Assembly (NCBI GenBank): GCA_025352485.1
Contig: JANXTJ010000116.1
Location: 1-6,873 of the forward strand
Direction: 5' to 3'
Source of the DNA: Salinibacterium sp.
Lineage (GTDB): Bacteria; Actinomycetota; Actinomycetes; Actinomycetales; Microbacteriaceae
DNA length: 6,873 nt
The notes under the pieces were generated by a model. It saw nothing but the letters and a program-made list of their open reading frames with translations. It had not been told where the DNA came from and searched no databases. Made by a program: the position numbers and the translations under genes. Shown in pieces: positions 1 through 5,371 of the stretch. How positions within the stretch are numbered: the first letter of the stretch is position 1; each line of letters starts with the position of its first letter.

Positions 1-640
1 GCGCGGCAATCAGCAGCGCGCTGCGCGAAAGGTTGAAGACGGCATCCGCATGGGGAACCGAGGCCGGCTGCAGGCTTCGCGCCAGCGCCGTCGACATGGT
101 TGCGGCGGGCACGCAGACCAGCGGCGAGACCCCGCGGTGCACGATGAGCTTCTTGGCTTTGGGGCCGGATGCGGTGGTCCACGCGATGGTCAGGCCACCG
201 AAAATTGCGGGGGCGACGTTGTCGGGATGCCCCTCGAGCTCGGTTGCGAGGGTGAGCAGGGCCCCTGCATCGATGTCGACGATGCCCTCGAGCAGCCCTT
301 TCGCGGCCATGATCCCCGAGACGATGGCGGCGCCGGAGGAGCCGAGACCGCGGCCGTGCGGAATGGTGTTGTGCGCCTCGAGGTGCAGACCGGGCATCGG
401 CTGCCCGAAGTGGTCAAACGCGTGCTGGATCGAGCGCACCACGAGGTTGGTCTCGTCGGTCGGAACCTCCCCCTTGCCGACGCCGATCACGTCGACCGTG
501 ACGCCGGGAGCGGCCGTCGCGGTGACCGTCAGTTCGTCGTACAGAGCCAGCGCGAGCCCTAAGGTGTCAAAGCCCGGGCCGAGGTTAGCGGAGGTGGCCG
601 GCACCTTGACGGTGACACGGCGACCGGCCGGCACGGTCAT
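1..640 (-). CDS. thrB: Homoserine kinase ThrB, partial (C-terminus beyond left edge)
   Basis: GHMP-family kinase that phosphorylates L-homoserine with ATP to O-phospho-L-homoserine, the substrate of ThrC; cytoplasmic. Hand translation from the ATG at 640-638 stays open to the left edge, giving 213 residues of a family usually about 300-320 long, so roughly the last third is missing. Visible landmarks are the N-terminal PATSANLGPGFDTLG (residues 14-28), the ATP-binding GHMP loop IPHGRGLGSSGAA (93-105), EGHPDNVAPA (136-145) and VPHADAVFNLSR near the cut end. No frameshift or stop occurs. The start codon overlaps the thrC stop as ATGA. A Shine-Dalgarno AAAAGG lies 7 nt upstream inside the thrC 3' end, so translation is probably coupled to thrC. 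thrC precedes thrB, as in mycobacteria. Identification is firm; only the truncation limits it. Confidence 0.96.
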   Translation of the reverse strand, partial: MTVPAGRRVTVKVPATSANLGPGFDTLGLALALYDELTVTATAAPGVTVDVIGVGKGEVPTDETNLVVRSIQHAFDHFGQPMPGLHLEAHNTIPHGRGLGSSGAAIVSGIMAAKGLLEGIVDIDAGALLTLATELEGHPDNVAPAIFGGLTIAWTTASGPKAKKLIVHRGVSPLVCVPAATMSTALARSLQPASVPHADAVFNLSRSALLIAA

Positions 641-1728
641 GCCTGAGCCTTTTGGGCGGTGGCCAGCCCCAACACGTCGGCGATTTCGACGATATCGGTC
701 GATACGACGGTCGGGGTCACGTCGGAGCCATCGGCCGCGCGCAGCGCCCACTGGGGGTCTTTCAGCCCGTGACCGGTGACGGTCAGTACAACGGTGCATC
801 CCTTCGGAATCTGCCCGGCCTCTGCGCGCTCGAGCAGGCCCGCAACGCTAATCGCCGATGCCGGCTCCACAAAGATGCCGACCTCCACCGAGAGGATGCG
901 GTGCGCCTCCAGAATCTTCTCGTCACTGATCGCGCCGAAGTAACCGTTGCTGTTCTCGCGGGCCGCAAGCGCGAGCTCCCACGAGGCCGGGTTGCCGATC
1001 CGGATCGCCGAGGCGATGGTGTCGGGATTCTTCACCACGTGACCGAGCACGATCGGGGCGCTACCGGCCGCCTGGAAACCGAACATGCGCGGCATCCTGG
1101 TCGTGGTACCGAGCGCGAGTTCCTCGCTGTAGCCGCGGTGGTATGCGGTGTAGTTACCCGCGTTGCCGACCGGGACGATGTGGATGTCCGGGGCATCCCC
1201 GAGAATCTCCACGACCTCGTAGGCTGCCGTCTTCTGGCCCTCGATGCGGTCGTTGTTGACCGAGTTAACCAGATGCACGGGGTAGTTGGCGGCGAGATCG
1301 CGAGCGATGTCGAGGCAGTCGTCGAAGTTTCCACGCACCTGCAACAACTGGGCACCATGGGCGATCGCCTGTGCGAGCTTGCCCATCGCGATTTTGCCTT
1401 CGGGAACGAGAACGGCCGCCGTGATGCCGGCGTGCGCGGCATAGGCGGCGGCGGAAGCCGAGGTATTTCCGGTGGAGGCACAGATGATTGCCTTTGCGCC
1501 ATGCTCCACGGCCTTGGAGACGGCCATGGTCATGCCGCGGTCTTTGAACGAGCCCGTCGGATTCATACCCTCGAACTTGACCCACACCGTCGCTCCGGTG
1601 CGCCTCGAGAGGGCATGGGCTTCGATGAGCGGGGTACCGCCCTCACCCAGGGTGATGATCGGAGTCGCATCCGAAATGTCGAGACGGTCGGCATACTCGC
1701 GCAGAACTCCGCGCCACTGGTGGGCCAT
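637..1728 (-). CDS. thrC: Threonine synthase ThrC (PLP-dependent)
   Basis: Converts O-phospho-L-homoserine and water to L-threonine and phosphate, the last step of threonine synthesis; cytoplasmic PLP enzyme of fold type II. The 363-residue protein is full length for the short actinobacterial type. The PLP Schiff-base lysine is K62 in PTGSFKDRGMT (57-67). Other marks are ASTGNTSASAAAYAA (85-99), GKIAMGKLAQA (111-121), the phosphate-cradling PVGNAGN (186-192), FVEPASA (286-292) and TVTGHGLKDP (316-325). The ATG lies 3 bases after the hom stop, and GAGGGA 9 nt upstream, within the final hom codons, is a good Shine-Dalgarno. Its stop overlaps the thrB start (ATGA). The ~480-residue threonine synthase type is ruled out by length and by the absence of the extended N-terminal region. 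No anomalies seen. Confidence 0.97.
   Translation of the reverse strand: MAHQWRGVLREYADRLDISDATPIITLGEGGTPLIEAHALSRRTGATVWVKFEGMNPTGSFKDRGMTMAVSKAVEHGAKAIICASTGNTSASAAAYAAHAGITAAVLVPEGKIAMGKLAQAIAHGAQLLQVRGNFDDCLDIARDLAANYPVHLVNSVNNDRIEGQKTAAYEVVEILGDAPDIHIVPVGNAGNYTAYHRGYSEELALGTTTRMPRMFGFQAAGSAPIVLGHVVKNPDTIASAIRIGNPASWELALAARENSNGYFGAISDEKILEAHRILSVEVGIFVEPASAISVAGLLERAEAGQIPKGCTVVLTVTGHGLKDPQWALRAADGSDVTPTVVSTDIVEIADVLGLATAQKAQA
648..653 (-). promoter_or_regulatory. Shine-Dalgarno of thrB, inside thrC
   Basis: AAAAGG on the minus strand, 7 nt before the thrB ATG and inside the last codons of thrC. It supports the ATGA-overlap start for thrB. Confidence 0.65.
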
Positions 1729-1731
1729 GAA

Positions 1732-3060
1732 CTAAAGTCCCTCAACTCTCAGGGTGGAAACGATGTGACTGACCACGGGGCTCGCGGCGAGCGCGGTCAC
1801 GGTCGACGCTAGAGCGGACTCCGTAGCCTGATGGGTGACAATCACTAGGGTAGCGGTGAGGTTCGGCGGCGCTGACCCCGACCGCGCGGAACCCACCGAC
1901 TGGGAAACTGCTTCGACGGAGACGCCCTGGTCGGCGAACAGCGTCGCGATCGTGGCGAGCACGCCGGGCTCGTCGACAACCGACAGCGTGAACTGATAGC
2001 GGGTCATGACGCTGGCCATCGGCAGCACCGGCAGATTCGACTGGTTCGACTCGGCCACCCCCGGGCCACCGGCCACGTGGCGCCTGGCCGCGGAGACGAG
2101 GTCGCCGAGCACGGCGGAGGCGGTCTCGACACCACCGGCGCCAGCGCCGTAGAACATCAGGTCTCCGGCCGCCTCCGCCTCGACGAAGACGGCGTTGTTG
2201 GCCCCGTGCACGGCCGCGAGCGGGTGGTCGAGCGGCACGAGGGCGGGATGCACGCGGGCGCAGACGCCCTCGATGCCGGTAGTGGAGTCGGTAAATCGCT
2301 CGCAGATCGCGAGCAGTTTGACCACGTAGCCCGCCCGGCGCGCGGCCTGCACCTGTTCGCGCGTGACGCCGGTGATGCCCTCGCGGTGGACGGCGTCCAG
2401 CGGCACAGCGGTGTGGAAGGCGAGGCTTGCCAGGATCGCCGCCTTCTGCGCGGCGTCGAAGCCTTCGATATCTGCGGTCGGGTCCGCCTCCGCATAACCC
2501 AGCCGCGTCGCCTCGGCGAGCGCGTCCTGCAGTTCGTCGCCGTGCACGTCCATGCGGTCGAGAATGTAGTTGGTCGTGCCGTTGACGATGCCCAGAATGC
2601 GTTTGACGCGATCACCGGCGAGGCTGTCGCGCAGCGGGCGGATAATCGGGATCGCGCCGCCGACCGCCGCCTCGTAGTACAGCTGAGCGCCAACCTGTTC
2701 GGCGGCCTCGAAGAGCTCGGGCCCGTGGTTGGCCATGACCGCCTTGTTTGCCGTCACGACATCGGCGCCCGAGTTCAGCGCCAGCAGAATCCAGCTCCGG
2801 GCCGGCTCGATGCCCCCGATGAGTTCGACCACGATGTCGGCACCGAGAATCAGCGATTCCGCGTCGGTCGTAATCAGGTGCCGCGGGATGTCGACGTCGC
2901 GGCGCGCGTTAACGTCGCGCACCGCGACGCCCACCAGTTCGAGCCCAGCCCCCGCCCGCGCCGCGAGCTCGTCGCCGTGTTCCAGAAGCAGCGACACCAC
3001 CTGGGCGCCCACACTCCCGCCGCCGAGGATAGCGATGCGCAGGTTGCGGTATTCGATCAC
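1732..3060 (-). CDS. hom: Homoserine dehydrogenase with C-terminal ACT domain
   Basis: NAD(P)H-dependent reduction of L-aspartate 4-semialdehyde to L-homoserine, the branch point to threonine, methionine and isoleucine; cytoplasmic. The 442-residue protein has an N-terminal Rossmann domain with GxGxxG as GGGSVG (13-18), the active-site motif TANKA with K106, VNGTTNYI (159-166), and the catalytic segment ADPTADIEGFDAAQKAA (192-208) with K206. A C-terminal ACT domain spans about 357-442 and starts FTLSVVDEPGVLATIA. Such domains mediate threonine feedback inhibition in Corynebacterium Hom, so the same is inferred here. A Ser/Gly/Pro-rich loop (about 388-400) interrupts the ACT domain. The start is GTG, overlapping the lysA stop as GTGA. 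The Rossmann motif follows immediately and the next in-frame Met is at residue 109, so this start is secure. The Shine-Dalgarno is weak (GGGAA, 7 nt upstream), suggesting coupling to lysA. Also called thrA in mycobacteria. Confidence 0.97.
   Translation of the reverse strand: MIEYRNLRIAILGGGSVGAQVVSLLLEHGDELAARAGAGLELVGVAVRDVNARRDVDIPRHLITTDAESLILGADIVVELIGGIEPARSWILLALNSGADVVTANKAVMANHGPELFEAAEQVGAQLYYEAAVGGAIPIIRPLRDSLAGDRVKRILGIVNGTTNYILDRMDVHGDELQDALAEATRLGYAEADPTADIEGFDAAQKAAILASLAFHTAVPLDAVHREGITGVTREQVQAARRAGYVVKLLAICERFTDSTTGIEGVCARVHPALVPLDHPLAAVHGANNAVFVEAEAAGDLMFYGAGAGGVETASAVLGDLVSAARRHVAGGPGVAESNQSNLPVLPMASVMTRYQFTLSVVDEPGVLATIATLFADQGVSVEAVSQSVGSARSGSAPPNLTATLVIVTHQATESALASTVTALAASPVVSHIVSTLRVEGL
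1738..1743 (-). promoter_or_regulatory. Shine-Dalgarno of thrC, inside hom
   Basis: GAGGGA on the minus strand, 9 nt before the thrC ATG; it encodes the Glu-Gly near the hom C-terminus. It fixes the thrC start. Confidence 0.7.
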
Positions 3061-4442
3061 TGTGTCATTCCCATGTCGCGTGCTAGAAGGTCGGCTTCCG
3101 TCTCGCCGCGCACGATGAGGCGTGCGACACCGTCGATGACGGCGACGACGGGCGGCCTGCCCAGGTAGTTGTAGTTACTCGCCATCGCCCAGCCGTAGGC
3201 GCCGGTGGCGGGAATCGCCGCGATATCTCCAGGGCACACGTCGCCGGGCAGGTAGTCGGCACGCACCACGATGTCACCGGACTCGCAGTGCTTACCGGCG
3301 ATCCGAACGAGGGCCGGCGGGGCATCAGAGACTCGGTTGGCCAGACGCACCGAGTAGTCGGCCGCGTAGAGGGCCGGCCGCACGTTGTCGCTCATGCCGC
3401 CATCCACACTGACGTATTTGCGGATCGCGGTGCCATCGACCAGCACATCTTTGATCGTGCCGACCGTGTACAGGGTGGTGGTGGAAGGGCCGATGACGCT
3501 GCGTCCCGGCTCGATCGCAATCACGGGCACGGGCACGTCGTGCTCGGCGGCCGCCGCCGCGACGATGTCGGCGAAGCGCACGGCGAGCTCGTCGATCGCC
3601 AGACTCTGATCGACGCTCGTGTAGGCGATGCCGAAACCGCCGCCGAGATTCAACTCGGGGACGGGGGCTACGGCGCACAGCTGGGCATGCAGCGCGAACA
3701 GACGGCGAGCGGCCTCAGCGAAGCCGTCAGACTCGAATATCTGTGAACCGATGTGCGAGTGCAGGCCGAGGAAGGCCAGCGCGGGCTGGGCGCGAATCAG
3801 GGCAACCGTCGCCGCGGCATCCACAAGAGCGATGCCAAACTTCTGGTCTTCGCGGGCGGTAGCGAGGTATTCATGGGTGCTCGCGTGAACCCCGCTGTTG
3901 ATCCGCAGGCGCACCGGTTGAACCCGGCCGTGCCGCGCGGCCGCCTTGGCGACCCGCGAAATTTCGATAACGCTGTCAATCACCAGCGCACCGACCCTCA
4001 CGCCCACCGCACGATCGATCTCGGCTTCACTCTTGTTGTTTCCGTGATACCCCAGCCGGGCGGGGTCGACGCCGGCGGCGAGCGCGACGGCAAGCTCTCC
4101 CCCGCTGCAGACGTCGATGTTGAGGCCTTCCGCGCTAACCCAGCGCGCGACCTCCGTGGAAAGAAACGCCTTACCGGCGTAGTACACCTTCGCGGTGGTG
4201 CCGACCCTGGCGCACTCGCGATCGAATGCCGCTCGGATGCCCCGGGCCCGCACCCTGACGTCGGCCTCATCCACCACGTATACGGGGGTGCCGAACTGCT
4301 CGACCAGGGCGGAGGCCGCGACGCCCGCAATCGTCAGTTCACCGGCAGCGGAGCGCAGCGCATTCTGCGACCACACGGTGGCGGGCAGCGCGTTGGCGTC
4401 ATCCGGCGTAACGAGCCAGGACGGGGCGAGCGGATTGGACAA
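3057..4442 (-). CDS. lysA: Diaminopimelate decarboxylase LysA
   Basis: PLP-dependent decarboxylation of meso-2,6-diaminopimelate to L-lysine, the last step of lysine synthesis; cytoplasmic, fold type III (alanine-racemase-like TIM barrel plus beta domain), normally a dimer. The 461-residue protein is full length. K91 in YYAGKAF is the PLP lysine. Also visible are HGNNKS (133-138), GLHSHIGSQI (226-235), the phosphate-binding glycine loop LGGGFGI (266-272), EPGRSVIGP (311-319), SVDGGMSDN (345-353), the active-site CESGD with C386 donated across the dimer, and YNYLGRP (424-430). The start is TTG: an in-frame TGA lies only four codons upstream (4452-4454), no ATG or GTG intervenes, and GAGG sits 7 nt before the TTG. 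The stop overlaps the hom GTG. A hairpin in the leader may regulate initiation. The N-terminal ~30 residues are poorly conserved, as usual in this family. Confidence 0.97.
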   Translation of the reverse strand: MSNPLAPSWLVTPDDANALPATVWSQNALRSAAGELTIAGVAASALVEQFGTPVYVVDEADVRVRARGIRAAFDRECARVGTTAKVYYAGKAFLSTEVARWVSAEGLNIDVCSGGELAVALAAGVDPARLGYHGNNKSEAEIDRAVGVRVGALVIDSVIEISRVAKAAARHGRVQPVRLRINSGVHASTHEYLATAREDQKFGIALVDAAATVALIRAQPALAFLGLHSHIGSQIFESDGFAEAARRLFALHAQLCAVAPVPELNLGGGFGIAYTSVDQSLAIDELAVRFADIVAAAAAEHDVPVPVIAIEPGRSVIGPSTTTLYTVGTIKDVLVDGTAIRKYVSVDGGMSDNVRPALYAADYSVRLANRVSDAPPALVRIAGKHCESGDIVVRADYLPGDVCPGDIAAIPATGAYGWAMASNYNYLGRPPVVAVIDGVARLIVRGETEADLLARDMGMTQ

Positions 4443-4448
4443 GGAGCT

Positions 4449-4476
4449 ACCTCACGGAGAGACGGTCTGGTGAGGC
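4449..4476 (-). promoter_or_regulatory. Candidate leader hairpin covering the lysA Shine-Dalgarno
   Basis: In the minus-strand RNA, GCCUCAC (4476-4470) can pair with GUGAGGU (4455-4449). That is six Watson-Crick pairs plus one G-U, closing a 14-nt loop. The 3' arm contains GAGG(U), the ribosome-binding site of lysA, 7 nt before the TTG start. The loop contains an odd-length palindrome, AGACcGTCT (4468-4460). The pairing is visible, but a regulatory effect is inference. It is far too short for a lysine riboswitch. Confidence 0.35.
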
Positions 4477-4500
4477 GAGCGAACCCGGATTGGTCCCTGA

Positions 4501-4522
4501 AGCCACCTAAATACTAGCGGCT
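4501..4522 (-). other. Weak imperfect inverted repeat after the DUF2993 gene
   Basis: In minus-strand RNA, AGCCGC (4522-4517) can pair with GUGGCU (4506-4501) around a 10-nt loop, with one G-U pair. There is no U-run after it, so I do not call a terminator; it could weakly attenuate read-through from argS into lysA. It overlaps the candidate -10 element. Confidence 0.2.
4511..4516 (-). promoter_or_regulatory. Candidate -10 element of an internal promoter for lysA
   Basis: TAGTAT on the minus strand fits the actinobacterial -10 pattern TAnnnT and sits in the only AT-rich patch of the 85-base gap (4443-4527). It would give a leader of about 60 nt. No convincing -35 hexamer is present at 16-19 bases upstream, which would fall in the 3' end of the preceding gene. 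The call is therefore weak. Confidence 0.25.
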
Positions 4523-4527
4523 CGGCG

Positions 4528-5367
4528 CTATTTGGCCGCCGGGCAGGTGCCGTAAGTGGTGAGCCCCTGGCCGCCAAGGGCCGCGCCAGCGCCGTCGAGC
4601 GTGACGACGACGACGCTCCCGGAGACTCGCACGTCGGTCAGTTTCAGTGCGGTCGGCAGCGAACTAGCCACGCACACCTGCTGCGCCGCGAGCAGGGTGC
4701 TGGCGAGGGATCCGAACTGCGGGCTGGCGCCCAGGTCGGCGACCGCGATCTGGTTCGCACCGATTTTGATCGACGTGGGTGCGAAGTTGATGCCGCCATC
4801 TTTTGCCGACGGCTGAAGATCGACCGACACCGGGATCGGGATGAAGAACGCGGTCAGCTGGGTACCGAACGTGATGACCCCGTTGCCGACGTCGATCTGC
4901 TTGATGTCCGGCCCGCCCAGGAATGCGGCGAGCTTGCGCACGTTCTCTTGGTTGATGCTGACGACGACGCCGAGTTGGTCGACGGGTTTGCTGCTGTCGA
5001 GCGGCACGTTTGTTGCCACGATGTGAGCCGAGCCGGTCAGATTTCCAAAACTCAGCGTGGGCACGTCGACCGTGACCCTATCGATGTGCCCGGTCATCGC
5101 TTGGGCGATGATGGAGCCCCCGCCCAGGTCGACATTCACCGGCGTGGCCGGGTCGATCTTGAGTGCCGCGATGATGCCGTCTTTCACGCGGCCGGTCGCG
5201 TAGCTCTTGGCCGCGGTGTCGGCCGCCACGAATCCGGCCACGAGCAGCACGAGCACGGCTCCGGCGATGATAAGGCGGCGGCGCGACTTTTTCGGGGCAA
5301 TGGCGGGCGCGTCGGCCGGCGCTACCGGCGGCGCCGCCGCCGGCTCGGGAAGCGGCTCTGTACTCAC
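4528..5367 (-). CDS. Membrane-anchored DUF2993 (LmeA-like) protein
   Basis: 279-residue protein of unproven function. Layout: a Pro/Ala-rich cytoplasmic tail (4-25), a basic stop KKSRRR (26-31), one transmembrane helix (about 32-50, LIIAGAVLVLLVAGFVAAD), then an exported domain of about 230 residues. That domain has alternating hydrophobic strands, beginning with a helix containing VKDGIIAAL (61-69) and the region VNVDLGGGSIIAQAMTGHIDRV (78-98). This order resembles DUF2993, whose mycobacterial member LmeA is a periplasmic phospholipid-binding protein needed for lipomannan maturation. Two cysteines (C232, C275) face outside and could form a disulfide. The positive-inside rule puts the C-terminal domain outside the membrane. 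I chose the GTG at 5367 because AGAAAGGA lies 9 nt upstream and the argS stop is only 4 bases before it; a longer reading to 5550 would run over the argS 3' end in another frame. Its place between argS and lysA suggests co-transcription, not shared chemistry. Family assignment is from pattern recognition only. Confidence 0.8.
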   Translation of the reverse strand: MSTEPLPEPAAAPPVAPADAPAIAPKKSRRRLIIAGAVLVLLVAGFVAADTAAKSYATGRVKDGIIAALKIDPATPVNVDLGGGSIIAQAMTGHIDRVTVDVPTLSFGNLTGSAHIVATNVPLDSSKPVDQLGVVVSINQENVRKLAAFLGGPDIKQIDVGNGVITFGTQLTAFFIPIPVSVDLQPSAKDGGINFAPTSIKIGANQIAVADLGASPQFGSLASTLLAAQQVCVASSLPTALKLTDVRVSGSVVVVTLDGAGAALGGQGLTTYGTCPAAK

Positions 5368-5371
5368 GGAA

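Noticed and set aside
33..779. Plus-strand open frames over thrB
   Set aside because: The minus strand here encodes ThrB with all expected motifs but is cut at the window edge. The plus-strand frames are shadows of it.
652..1812. Long plus-strand open frame of 386 codons opposite thrC
   Set aside because: It lies antisense to a clearly conserved threonine synthase. The product is rich in Arg, Gly, Asp and His with no recognisable domain, as expected from the GC-rich third positions of the minus-strand gene.
2077..3168. Long plus-strand open frame of 363 codons opposite hom
   Set aside because: Antisense shadow of homoserine dehydrogenase, with low-complexity composition and no motif.
3753..4517. 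Plus-strand open frame of 254 codons opposite the lysA 5' half and its leader
   Set aside because: Antisense to conserved LysA sequence including the PLP lysine, with no domain or credible ribosome-binding site.
4443..4527. Lysine riboswitch or T-box upstream of lysA
   Set aside because: The gap is 85 bases, too short for the roughly 170-base lysine aptamer, and no T-box sequence or anti-terminator is visible.
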